This document shows positions 37,201 through 50,300 of a DNA stretch of 64,000 nt, piece after piece. This DNA is from Pipra filicauda (lineage: Eukaryota; Chordata; Aves; Passeriformes; Pipridae): contig NW_024104361.1 of NCBI RefSeq assembly GCF_003945595.2, forward strand, positions 558,001-622,000, read 5' to 3'. Numbering within the stretch: position 1 is the stretch's first letter; every line of letters starts with the position of its first letter. The position numbers and the translations under genes were made by a program. The notes beneath the pieces were generated by a model that saw nothing but the letters and a program-made list of their open reading frames with translations, was not told the DNA's origin and did not search any database.

Positions 37201-40200
37201 CGGGTAATTATCCCCGGGGATAATTACTCTGCTTCATTTCCCCGTAAAGTCAAGCCCTGGGTGCGGGAGCACGGCTGGGAATGCCCGAGGCTGGAGCCGG
37301 GGGGACACGAGGCGACAGCCCGGAGAGCCACCGTCCCGCCCAAAAACACGCGGGGTGAGAGCTGTGAGCCCTTCCCAAAACAGCCATTCCCAAAACAGCC
37401 CAAGACCTTCACGGCTCGGTTTGTGGACCCTCGCAGTCTCTCCGGTGGGAGGCAGAGGAGGGCGGGACCCCCAGAGCCTTCCTCCCTGGCGAGGAGGGTG
37501 GTGGGCTCTGCTCAGACTCTGGTTCAGGAGCTGCACGGGGCTGATCTCCATCACCAACAGGACCGACAGGAACTTCCAGCCTCCCAGCACCAGCGGGGAG
37601 GAGAGGAGGCGCTGCTGGCTCCCGTCCCGCCTGCTGCCAGGTGGGATAGGAGCCACGGCTCCAGCCTGGCGCTCCCTCAGCTCCCTCCCGGCACGAGGGC
37701 TGGATGCTCATAACACCCAAAAAGAGCTTCGAGTGGTTATTTTCACAACTAGGAACCCAGAACCTTCTCCTCAGTGGCTGGAAAGCATCACACCAGCACC
37801 CACAGTGAATTCGGACTTGCATCGTGCCACAGGCACGCGGAGTCCATGGACAGCGAGTCCCAGCCAGTGTCTGCAACCCCCAGCTCCATCCCTGCCAGGG
37901 ATTTCATGGGCATCCACCCAAAAAGGACTCTTGTTGGTCCCAGGGAATTCGCATCCAATTAAAGGGATATTTAAAAAAAATCATAATAAGGGGCTAATGA
38001 AGTTTAGAAGCTGCCGACAGCAGCCATATGCCTCAAATATGCTGGGTACAGCCGGTGCCTAGGTAATGCAACTGCAGGTATCAGCTCGCCTAATTAGCTA
38101 CCAGAAGAAAGTCTAATTTAAAACAAAGCTCTTATTTTATTTATTTGCTGACAGTAGCAGAGCAATTCCCTCCAGCATGATGTGAAAGCAAACACACTGC
38201 CCTCAAAATAAACCACCACGGGCTTTTTAATTTTATCCTCCAACAAGTGTTCCCTGGTTAGTCTTTGGCAAGGGGAAAAGAAAAAAACAAAACAAGAAAA
38301 CAAACCAACAACAAAAACCCAACCTGCAGCTTCCATTAGCATTACAGAGGGCTTGCAAAGACAGCTTCCCACTTGTCACCTCCCTGCCACAGAAAACAGC
38401 AACACCACCAAGAGCTTCTGCTGTGCCAGGGAAACTGCCTGGAATAAAATATCCCTAAGAAAATGTGTCCCCCCTCTACTGTCATAATTTGGGGTGATGA
38501 AGGGGTCCGGCAAATCCAGGCCCCATTGTTGCCATCACCCTGCAGATGCCCAAGCTGGGTGTGAGGTGTAGGTGTGAGGTGTAGGTCACCCACCCAAAAT
38601 AAGACTCCTGACCCTTCCCTTTCTTTGCCTCTGGATGCATCCAGAAGTCAATGTGGGGAGGGGAAAGAGAAATCCTAGAAGCACGGAGAAAGTGCAGGGC
38701 CACTGTGATTTTATTTAGTATCTTTATTTATTGAAGTGCTTTAAATAGATAGGGATTGACTCTGCCAGGTCTGGCTATTACAGCTTGAAAGGGGAGCTGC
38801 AGGCAGCTCTCTGATTAATGCACACGAGGCTACTTCCATGGATGCTCAGCATCCCACTCCATGTGGTACCTCCTCCCATCTTCCAAACTCCAGCAGGGAC
38901 CCCTGAATCACCCTCCTCTTGCAAAACAAAATGACTTGGTGCCTCTGCTGCTCCCCTTTACACCATCCACAGAAAATGCCTCTCCACCATCACTACCCTC
39001 GATCACCTCCACATCCAACATCAAGCCACTGGCTCCACCACCCACCCAAGCCAAACCTTTCACCGTTCTCCTGTCACCTTCCTCACATAGTCCAAGCTCA
39101 TCCAAATAATCAGGGATTTATTCTTTCCTAACAACATGTCCTGCCAACCATTCGTGGATTTCTGAAAGCGGGGAGAGGCATCACAACACTGGCTGGGCCC
39201 TGCATTTTTCTTTCCACTGATTAAAGTAATAATGTTCAGTTAAGGAGTAAGTAAAAAAAAAAATCACACTATTCTTAGGCAGCTAGGAAAGAGGAGGAAA
39301 ATCTATTGCAGCGACCCTGAACAGGCACTTCCCCAGGGCTTGAGGCAGAAAACTTATCAGACACTGCTCTGATAACATATTCAGGCTGAACCATAAGTCT
39401 TCAGCATCTAAAAGGTGGATAAAAGGTGTTCCTCACTGCAAACTAAGTGAGCAGGGGAAAATGAGGTTACAAAACCACCGAGGCCAAAGGCTGAGGGGTG
39501 GCAGCAGCTCTGGGGCTCAGCCACATCCCCAGCACACGCTCCTGAGGGCTAAGCTGGAAGATGCTGATGGTGGGCACCCACCTCCTGCCACCAAAGTGTC
39601 CAGGGAAAATGTGTCTTCTGCTTGTTTAAAGCTGCAGAGAAGTAAGAAAATCAGCATCCACACCACCCTCAGGCTGGTGAAAGATTTCCCCCGGGCCAGC
39701 ATCCTCAATCATCCTCAACAATGTATTTGCTCATTCTGGCCAAATTTGCTTCCCCTGCTATGTGTTCCAGTCCCAATGCCCATCTTGCAACACCTTTCCC
39801 CCCCCTCTCCCCCCAACACAGCTCCTTTTCTTCCCTGTAACTCCAAACGAACCCTTTGTCCTGGGCACAAAGAACTGTGAGGTTTCTGCTGCAGGTTTCT
39901 CTCTGCACTGGTTTCCCATCTGGCTTCTTTGGGAATGCCAAAGCACAAAGTAAGCCAGCTGTGTCCTGCAGCTACTTTTTAAGAAGTAACTCCACTGGAA
40001 TTTTCTCCACACCTGGTGCAGTGATGGAGTTGGAAACACAATCTCAGAGGGGTCCCCCTTCTCCTTAGCAATCACCTGCTCTCCAATCACCTCCTGAATC
40101 CCATAACAATCACCCAAGCTGGGAAAGCCAAGCAACACAAAACAAGTTGGAAACAAACTGTCCTGTTTCCAAGCCACCTTGGAAAGGTCAAGTTAACTAT

Positions 40201-41354
40201 TCTTGAAAGAAAAAAAAAACACCAAAAATCCACATTTTCCATGCCTTAGCACCCCCCATGCATGGATGGGAAGCTCATGGCACGAGCAAGTAGCAACCAC
40301 ACAGCTGCTTTTGCAAGTTCCTCTTCCAGTGCCTCAGGCTCAGACTTCCAAGCAAACCCCAGGCTACAGCCTAAGTGCTCCCCATTCCTAGGGATGGTGA
40401 CCCCTCAAACAACAGCCCACCAGCTCCACAGCACTGCCATCCCTACAGATTTTGGATGTCACCACCTTCCCCAAACCTGCAGCTCTGTGCTGCAGACAGG
40501 GGTGCCCGATCCTGGCATCACCCAGTCAAAGCCACTGCTTCCTCCCTCCCTCTTTCCCTCCTCCCTCCCTCAGAGGCTGGTTTTCCAGGCAAAGCAAGGA
40601 TGGGAATTACTCAGGCAGCATGTGACATGACCACCAGAAGGAGGGCATTGCATTACTGGAGCTAAAACTGGATCCCGGTTTCTATTGTCTATTCTTTTGT
40701 AGTGATGGGAAGAAAGAGCTGCTGCTCTGTAATCAGCCCTCTTCTGGCTGCTTCCCTGCTTTTAGGGCCAACCAGGATAATGCAATGTTGCTTTCATGTG
40801 GCAAGAGAAGCTTATAAACAACACTATTACACTGATACAGCGCCGAAATTAAAGCCCTGCTCCGAGCCTCAGTCACTCCCACAGGCAGCCTGCATTGCCT
40901 CGGACTTCATATCTTCTCCCAAAGTCTGCAGTACGGTGAACAGACTAAATTTCATCCTGAATTAGCACTCGTGAAATTTAATTACTCCAAAAATGATGTC
41001 TATTACCTATTTCTGAAAAGAAGAGTAATTCCTTCCAGCTTTTGCTCATGTTCTCTCAGCAAACGCTCGCTTCTTGTTTCCCTCACAGCAGAGCAGCTCC
41101 AGATCACGATTCACCCCAAAACATGACAGTCTTTTCTTCACTGATGCATCTTCGCAGCTTTATTTTATTTTTTGGCCCAAAATTATTGAGATTTACCCCG
41201 CCACTGCCTCATAAAAATTCAGATTCTGAGCTCACCCATACAGATCGAGCCTAAAACCTCCAGAGCGGATTCACTCAGCCAGAAATGATCTCAGCTGTGA
41301 AACATCACAAGGGGCAGTCACTTTCTCGGCAGCCTCAAAATAGAGGTTGTTTTT

Positions 41355-41388
<34 letters not shown>

Positions 41389-44300
41389 AAGGGATGCCAT
41401 CTCTCTGCATTATCTGGAATAAACATCCTGGTCCTGGAATAAAAACACACTTTTCCTTTCCTAGCTCCAGTTTCTTGTTTTCACCAGCTTCTTGAGAACC
41501 TTGTCATGGTTTTCCAAGCCTTCTCCTGCACTGCATTAAGAGCCTATGTCTGCAAGTAATGTGGTTTAAATCCCAGGGAACTCTGCAATAGGACAGGGAC
41601 TCACTTCTCCACCCAACTGACCCGAACCCTTCCCCAGACTCAGCTTCTCTTGGATGAAAGCATCTCCTGGGCAGCTTGGTTGGGATGAGCCAGTGAAGCA
41701 AGGGCCAGGTTTATTATGGCACTTCCCTAGGGATAAATACCAGCCAGATCAAACCCTGGGGAGACCTTCAGGACCTGCAGCGGCAGCTGGAATCATATCA
41801 ATGGAAGATCCTTTTTTTCTCCCCCATCTTTCCCCCTGATGCTCCCTTTTCAGAGAGGTCAGGGACTCCTGCTCCCCAAAAACACGAAAAGCCAAAGCTG
41901 CACCATTCTCTTGACCCAGAGATAACCCAAACTCCTCCAAACTTTAGGCCCCGTGATTGACATAAATGCCCTTTTAACTCCCTTTTTTCTACACACGTGG
42001 TGGCAAAATGAGTCCCAAGTAACTACACCACATCCACCATGCCAAGGGATTCCATCCAAAGCCCGTGTCTAGCCTGCAAGGAAGCCCACCCTTCCTTCAA
42101 CAACCCCCCCGCTGACCAGGGCATGGGATGCTCTTCTCCCGCTTCCCCTTCCATCTCAAACATCATTAGCAAAGGATCATTTCCTTCAAATAAAGGTCAC
42201 CCGCCAACAAATGCCTTTTGCCATGCCCTGACAGCAGCCTTCAGCTCTTCCCTCACCTTGCCTAAGGTTTTTCCAACTTTTTCCTCAGTCCTTCATGTGT
42301 TTCCAGGTACCCCATATCCCAGCTTGTACGCCCGTGGTCCCTCGAGCAGCCGAGCAAAACCTGTTTTCCTATAGATCTGCTCCAAATGCTCCCACCCACG
42401 TGGCGTTTGTGTTCCCCAATAGTAGGTGGAAAGTGTTATGCTGTTGATGCTTTGGGTTGGTTTGTTTTTTTTGTTTTTTTTTTAGTGGGATATTAATAGA
42501 TCCCTCTCACTGGCCGACTAGCTCGCCTAGATAAAAACTTTATTGCTAATTTCCTAATCAGGCGGGCGCTTAATTACGAGACATCTCCTTCTGAGTCAGA
42601 GGGGGAGGGATGCAGACACACAAACAGCACGACAGGAAAGGGAAAAAAAAAAAAGTCTGGATTTTTATAGGAAATCAAGCTAAAAAAAGAAATCCCCTCC
42701 CCCCCCCAAACAAGCAAACAACAACTGAAAAAAACCACAGAAGCCATCCAGCCAAAAGATAAATCCGTGGGGAATTTTTGTATCTTTGGCACAGGAGCTC
42801 CTCTTGGTGTGGGGGACAAGGTGATGCTGTGCCCTGCGGTCCCTTTGGACGAGGGGCTGGAGCCCACGGCCGCTCCCGGGGGTCACGGCAGTGCCTCCCC
42901 CCTCCCGTGTCCCACATAGAGCTCGGTCCCCATGGGCTGAGAGCAGATGGTTACCAAGCTGACAGGTTGCAAACAGCTCCGTGGAGCCGGTTGGGGAAGC
43001 ACATACTGTCTCCGTGCCTTTAGTTTTGGAAACAAAAGATGTCTCCCAGCTAAAAAAGTTTGCTGGGAGACCTCGGCGCTCCTTCCTGTCTTCGGATTTC
43101 TTTTTAAAAGCACTTTCATCCAGCTCACATCGCTCGGGTCCAATGTCTGCACAACTCTCCAGGCTGCCTGCACAGAACATTTTCCACTCTGAGAAGGGAA
43201 AACAGACCTTTTCCTTTGACTTGCCTCTCTATAGCTGGAAGGAGACTGCAAGGACAGCCACGGTGCAGGGCACATCACCCTTGCTTTTCCAGCAGGCTGC
43301 AGGCACTCCCTTCCCAGCAAAAATTTCTTCCTGTCAGGCTTGCAAACACCATGAACTCAGGACAACCCAGAGGAGCTTCTTCCCAGCATCCTTGTTGTTT
43401 ATTTATAGGAACCCCAAGGCTTGAAAACAGCCCTGGACCCCAGCCCTAAATACACTGGACAGGGACCCAAATCATCTCTTAGTGTGGGTTTACTTTGCTA
43501 AATCATCCTTTGCTAGGCCACGTTGGACAACCCCTCCACACCTACCGGGATGCAAAGCGCAGCCAAACTGCAGGATTCTGGCTTCCTTGGCTTCCCTGCT
43601 GGTTTTAGCTCTGCAACTCGACCCTTGCAGAAACATATGGTTTGTATTCTCCCCCCCTAAACCTTCCACAGACTCACACACGCTCTCCTTCCCCCGCCTC
43701 CCCTTGGCACACAAACCAAGGCCCTTTTCTCTTTAAGCGAGGAATGGTGCCGACAGCGCTTCCCATCCCTCTCCGAGGGAAGGAGACGGGCACAGGTGGA
43801 GCGGGAGAGGCTGCAGTAAAACCCCTCGGCCGAGACTGCTAAGTGGGCTTTGCTGTTCCATGCAGGGGTCATTAACATCCCGGCTGGATCTGCTGCGTCC
43901 CCTTATAGCCAGTCCATAAATACTGATGGAAACAGAGCTAGCATGTCACTGGGATGTGGAGATGGAAAGGGAGGGGGGCAGCAAGTGCATGCACAACAAG
44001 GAGCCACTCTACAAGGGAAGCTTTTCCTTCCCCAGCCAGCCAGGGACCACATCCAACCTCATCCCTCTGCAAAAGACAGGAACAACAGCATGCCTTTGGG
44101 ATGCAGGGATGGCAAGCGGGTGCAGCAGTGCCAGCGGTCAGAGGAATGTTCAGGGTTAAGCAGCAACTTCTCCTCCTCTTTTCCCCTCTCTGTGTGCAAA
44201 AATCATCTTTTATCTTCCTGTTAGGCAGTTTTCATCTCATTTTCTGCTTCATCCAGCAGCCAGGCTTTTCCCCCCTCAAAATGACTACGGCAGCCTAAGC

Positions 44301-47300
44301 TGGTTTTTGTTCAGCCCAGACCAATCCAGCGGGAAGCAGTAAGAGGGATTTTTATGGAGCATTAGTTTGCCTTCGTGAAAAGCGAGGCCTCACCTTCCCC
44401 CAGCCCGCGCCGCTGGGTGAGGTTAAAAATTCACAGGGGCGCTCAGACCTGCTTCTTTCTCCCAGTGTCCCCAAAGCACTGCAGTGGAGAGGAGGCCTTG
44501 CGGAGCCTGGGAGGGTGTGGAATGGATGGATGGACGGACGGATGGATGGACGGATGCCCCTGGCCAAAACAGCGCCGGCTGTGATGGAAACCAGAAGCCT
44601 TGTGGTCTGTGAGCCCGACTGCCTTCCCAAGGCATACCGAGCATTGCTGGAGTGCCTGTGTGCCCCACACCACCCTCCCGGCCACCAACCCCGGGGCAAA
44701 AAAAAAAACCCCAAATCCTCTGAATTTGTATATTTTCAGCAGCACAGGACCAGCAAGCCTGACAGCTTCTTGGAGCATGAATTCCCCTCAGCAGGTATTA
44801 AAAACCACACTTTAAAAAAAAAAAAAAAAAAAATCTCTATTTTTGACCTGTTCTGCGTTTAGGATCAGCGTTACTCAAGGTTTTAGCTGGACAGATGAGG
44901 CCCTGCAGTAACCTGTGGCTTCCCCTACTGCTTATCCCTCAGGATCCTTCATCATAGGCTGCGACCCCATCTGCAAAGCCGGCGTGTGGGTTTTTCCATC
45001 CCCGGCAGGACCAGCCCCAACACGCCCCAGACTCCCAGGGTTTTGCTATAAACTACAAAGGAACCTGCCCAATTCGCCCCAGTTTGCATAACCAGTTTAT
45101 CCCAAGCATTTGTTTTAAAAACTCAGCTCTGGTTAGTCATTGTTCAGCCCAAACAGAACCCAACCCTCTTCCCAGCTTTTGGATCTAGCTTTTCCAGCTT
45201 TGGGCACAGCCAACATTTTTATCTTGGTGTATAAATTTTAGAGTCTGAAGTATGTGCCTCAATGCCCTTTTTTATATATATACACACATGTATATTTTAT
45301 ATATATAATATATATATATGTCAGGGTAGCTGAAGGACCCACAACCCAGGATAGGGATTAACCAGTAGGCTCTAAGTCCTGAAATCCAAAACTAGTCATT
45401 CACCAGTAGCAAATGATTTAGCACAGACACACATGGAAAAAAAAACAAAAAGAGGGACTGAAAAGGGGAAGAAAGTCAGTTTTATAGCCCTTGGCAGCCC
45501 ACACCCCACTTCCTCACACTCAGGATCCCGGTCACCCGAGCAGCTCTGTGCTGCTCAGCTCCACAGCCAAATCCCCTCTCCCGAAACAAATCCCTTTAGT
45601 GCCGACACCGGAGCGCGGAAAGAGGCATTTGCAAGGCTCTGACTGCAGAAAAGCAGCCAAAATGATGTGCAAGGGGAATCAGGCATCCTGCAGGAAAACC
45701 TGCTTCCACAACTGAGTCAGCATCTCTTCCTGAAGACCAGGGGAGGACGAGCAGAACCGCAGACCTGGTGGACACGCGCAGATGGACGTGGAAGGAGAGC
45801 CCAAAATGCCACCTCCTCTTCTTTCCAGCCCAAAGTGGGCCTGGCAATGGTGACAGAGTTGGGCGTGCACCCAGCAGTGATACCATGTCACCAAATCCTT
45901 GTCCCCTAAACACAGACCGATGCAACTCAGAGGAGACCCTACAGAGCTGTGTAGGGACATCCCAGCGAGGAGCTGGGAGCACTGGGAACAGCTTAATTCC
46001 AGCCTAATTCAGACTTCCAGCAATACTTGGCCCGCTCTACGGAAATGTCCCCCAGTCAGGTCCCAGACAGCAGAAGAGACAGACATTTAAGCTTCTCCAA
46101 GATAAGCTGGAAGAGAAAACCCTTCAATGAACCCCGTCTCCGGCACAGCGACCCAGACCGCCGATTACTTTTAATTGCTGCGTAATTGGACTCGAGAAGC
46201 CATGCTTTCATTTTAAGCCTGTCTCCACATTTCACATCTGTCAAAGTGGGAAAGAAAAACCTTCAAAAATAATATTCCAGTGCAGGAACACCATAGCAAC
46301 ATCCAGCAACTGCAAAAAGAGCTGCGGCAGTGGGGAGGCAAAGGTTGCACCCCCAGCCTGTTTGGGATAAACAGGGGTGGAGGGAGGCTGCTGGATCCCA
46401 CACCTGGGCAGTGATGGCCCCAGGCCAGCCCACAGCAGACAGCCTGGCCACACTGCAGATCCACCCTCATGACCAGCACTAATTACTACCTTCACTTGCA
46501 GGGCCCTGCAAAGCCTTCAGAGATGCCCCTTCAGGTGAGGGTGGGGACGCTTGCTCGGCTCCACAGATGAAAAGGAAGCAGCAGACCACATTATTTTTTT
46601 TTTTCAGTTGTTTTAAATAGCAACCACTTTCTGGCTGCTGGAAAACACCCTCCTTCTGTTCTTCAAGCCAACCCAAACAGATGGAGCCAATAACGCAGCT
46701 GGGTGATGGCATAGGACGGCGAGGTCTCCACAGGGGGAGATCAGCCCCTGCTCACAGACCATGAGAGGGGAGGCCACACCCCACAATGACGGCAGGGAGG
46801 CATCAACCCAGAGGAATGAACTTTATTCCATAAAACCCTGTTACACAATCACAGAATCACTAAGGTTGGAAAAGACCTCCAGGGTCATCGAGTCCAACCT
46901 CTGACAAAACACCATCTTGCCAACCGTGGGATTGTCCTCCATTCCAGTCGCTCTCAGTCCTCCAAATAGCAGTCACCATCACCTGAAGGAAGTATTCCAA
47001 TTTCCCAGATATCATGTGAGTCCACTGGAAAACTGGACGGTCAGTGAAGCAAGGTCTTCCACTGAGGACCACCCTGGTGCCTTCAACCACTGCTGGGTGG
47101 ATGTGCCCATGTGTGCCCCAAACCTCACAGCCTAGAAAGCATTGAGGACACTTGCTGACGGCAATATTGCATCCCAGGCGTGTCCCTTCTCCCATTTAAA
47201 TCTGTCCCGAGGAGTTTCTGGGCTCTCCAACCTCCTGCCTAAGGAAAACTCCCACGCTATACAATGCAGCACAACGCTTTAATAGCCTCCCGCCTCCGCA

Positions 47301-50300
47301 AGCCACCCGGCCGGGAAGCCTGGGTATGGTCTGACACGTCTCATCCCTCCCTGTCACTGCCCCAGGAGGTGTAGGTGCATCCAGGAGCCCACCCAAAGGT
47401 GCTGCTCCTTGTTTAAATCCTGGAAGAGGACCTGCAGAGGCATTTCAATGCTGTTGAAGAGGAGGGAGCATGGCGAGAAGGGAGCAATCAGGGGTCACTT
47501 CCACGCCAGTGGCAGCTCCCAGGGATGAGAGTTGGTCCACAAAGGGAAGGCTCACAAAGCAACAGCAGTAGTACAAAGTCTGGGTGAAGAAAACCTTGCT
47601 CTCATCTCAGCTGTGCCCTCATCTCCCACCCTTTAACAGCCACCACGTCCGTCCCCACACGACTCCAACAGGGAGGGATGCCCGGTGGGGAGGAGCATCC
47701 TTGTGCCTTATAGGAGCATTCCCCGTGCCCCATCCTGCACTCAAACCTTCTCACACACGTTTTACCTGCACCTGGACAGCCATTTGGTCCAATAGATCAA
47801 GGTGTGCTGAAACTCATCCCTAGGACAAGCCAAAGCACCCAAAAAACCCCTGTGCCTGCAGTGACATCAATATCAAGAGCATTTCTCCACCTCTATGGAA
47901 GCTTTGCAGGGTTTTTTCACTCCCCACACCTCTTTCCAGCATCCCATGCTATCCACCTGCATGGATTCTCCAGCTGGGGATACTCCTGCAGGGCCCCAAA
48001 GCCCACCCATCTGCACTGGGATGTCCTCACCTCTCCTCCTGCGGTGGCCCCGCTCCAGAGGAAGGCAGATGGATCTAATACGCATTAAACGTCTCAAAAT
48101 GGGATTTTCCACGCTCTTTCAAAGGGAAACAATCCCTCAGCTTTGGTGCTCGGCATAAGCTTGTGAAGGAGGGGAGCTGGGGGGCAGCAAAGGTTATTCA
48201 TGGGGTCTTTATGGAAACCACCCTGGCGGGACCCCCCGGAAGCATGAGAGATGCTGGGATCTGACTTTTGTGTCTGGCTCCATGACAGGGTTGTACCGAT
48301 TAGGGTGGCAGCCTGTGCTCACAGCCCTGGGTATTCCAGCTGGGAAGGGATGGCTTGTGGTGCTTTTCCTCCTTCTCCTTTATTCCCATAAGATATGGGA
48401 ATAAACTGGGGAGAGAAGCGAGGGCAGCCATGCTCTAGGTATGTATGTACAGATATTATGGACTGCTGCAGACAGACTGTGGTGTAAAGGGAGACTCCCA
48501 CAAATCTGTACAGGTCTTGTTCCTCACCTGAAGGGACTCACTCCCCCAAGGAAAGGGACAGTACAGGCCCAAAATGCCAGGAGAGAAAAGCTCCGCTCAG
48601 TTTTCTCCTTGTACAACCAGGTATATTATTACTCTTAAGTAATAATATCAGTGTCTCAACTCGTGTCCTTCATCTCCCAGGGTATGAGAAAAGACAACAA
48701 ACAACACAACACACCAGCACTGCCTTAAACTGACACAACAAGCAAAGCCAGAGGGGAAAAATAGCTCAAAACCATTTGATTTTTAAATCTGGGGGGCTAT
48801 GTCAACCCCATCCATCCAGACCAAGCCCTGTGTGGCAGGTAATGGGATGCAGCTCCTGATACATATTTCACCTAGATAAATTCAGCTCCAGGAGGAAACT
48901 TTATGTCATGGTCACAGTCCAATTTTGGGAATCCTATGCCACTGCCATCCCCATGCTTATACCCCACGTGGCTCCACAGCCATGCCCAGGGCTTGGGACC
49001 TGGTAATTCCTCCTCCCCCAGCAAAGAGCCATGTCAGCAAGGAATTAGCTGGAAAGGGAATATTTCCCAGCACCTAAATGAGCGAGAGCTTGGCCATTAA
49101 TCCCCAGTGAAGAGGGACTGAAGCAGGAGGAGAGAAGACACAGAGGCCTCCATGTGTGCTCCAGGTAGGCAGGAAGGGAAGGAGCCTGGCAAAGCCCAGG
49201 GAAAGATGGGAAGGAGAGTTCACACCAAAGAAAAACACGCTTTTCCCCCCTCAAGCTGTAAGACAGCCTGCCTGCTGCTGAGCATCGCAGTGACATGGGG
49301 ATTGCTTTGCTTCCGTGCTTTTTCCCCACCTGAATTTCCCGGTGGTGGGCTCCACAGAGAAACACTGGGCTACCTGCAGGGACACAGGGAGCCAAACTTG
49401 TCATCACAGTCCCTCTACCAGACTCACCCCAAGATGCACCCCTGGCCATCAAGAGTTCTGTTCAAGGCTTACAGCTTCAACACCCCCCCAGTTACACCAG
49501 GCAGCAGTGCCTGCACCCCCAGTTTGGGGCCCCATCGCCTCAGGCGTTTCACTCCAAACCTAACCCAGCTATGACACGTCTGTGTGGGTCTCAGGAAGCC
49601 CACTGAAACTGGGAACAGCCCCCCAGAAAGTGGGAGAAGCCACCCAAGGCAGCAGAGAGCAGAGGAGACTCGAGCGGGGCCACGCTGGGCTGCAGCAGGG
49701 AGGGACTCGCAGGAGATTAAAGGCAGAGTGCAGGACACGCTGGAGCAAGCCCCGTGCTAAATAATTCCTGCTTCCCTTCCCTTCCCTTTCCTCGTTTTCC
49801 AGCGTGGCTTTGCCCAGCCTTTCCCAGCTTGGCTGGCATTAGATCTCAGGGCTCCGACTGCCTTTCCCTCACCTCCATGCAGCCGATGAGATCCAGAGGT
49901 GCTGAGCCTCCCCAGCAGAAATAAAAAAATAGGGGTTTGAGCCCTTACATGGAAAAAAGAAAACCAAAAAAAAAAAAAAAAAGGCAAATAGCAGAGGGAT
50001 AAAAAAAAAAAAAAATCCCCTAAAAATCCAAGCTCAGCAAACATGTGGCTGCTACCAGCCCAGCCCAGCGGTTTGGGACGGGAACGGGCTCCGGAGGAGG
50101 AGGAGGGGACGGCAGCTCTTCCCCTCCGAGGAGCAGGTCTGGGGCTGCCAGCCCAGCGCATTCCTGCGCCGTGAGTCAGGCCTCCGAAAAACCAGGAGGC
50201 TTCAAAAATAATACTCTGTGCAGCCTTTGGGATGCTTGCTTGCCTTCTGAATCCCCAGCCTCCCCCGTTTTAGCACTTTGCTCCCCAATGGGACCAAAAC

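Larger units (their letters stand above)
36800..37350. promoter_or_regulatory. Internal CpG-rich block in intron 1
   Basis: GC- and CpG-rich, unlike surrounding intron sequence. Contains CTTATCGC, CCGATAATC and CCTTATCTCC (the last a proper GATA motif), a CCTTGCGCAAGG palindrome (37187-37198, C/EBP-like) and the 24-bp palindrome at 37204-37227. Could be an alternative promoter, an antisense or noncoding RNA promoter, or an enhancer. Confidence 0.45.

Noticed and set aside
36931..37713. 260-codon plus-strand reading frame
   Set aside because: It lies across a GC-rich, GGA-repeat block where stops are rare. The translation is low complexity with no domain or matching splice pattern.
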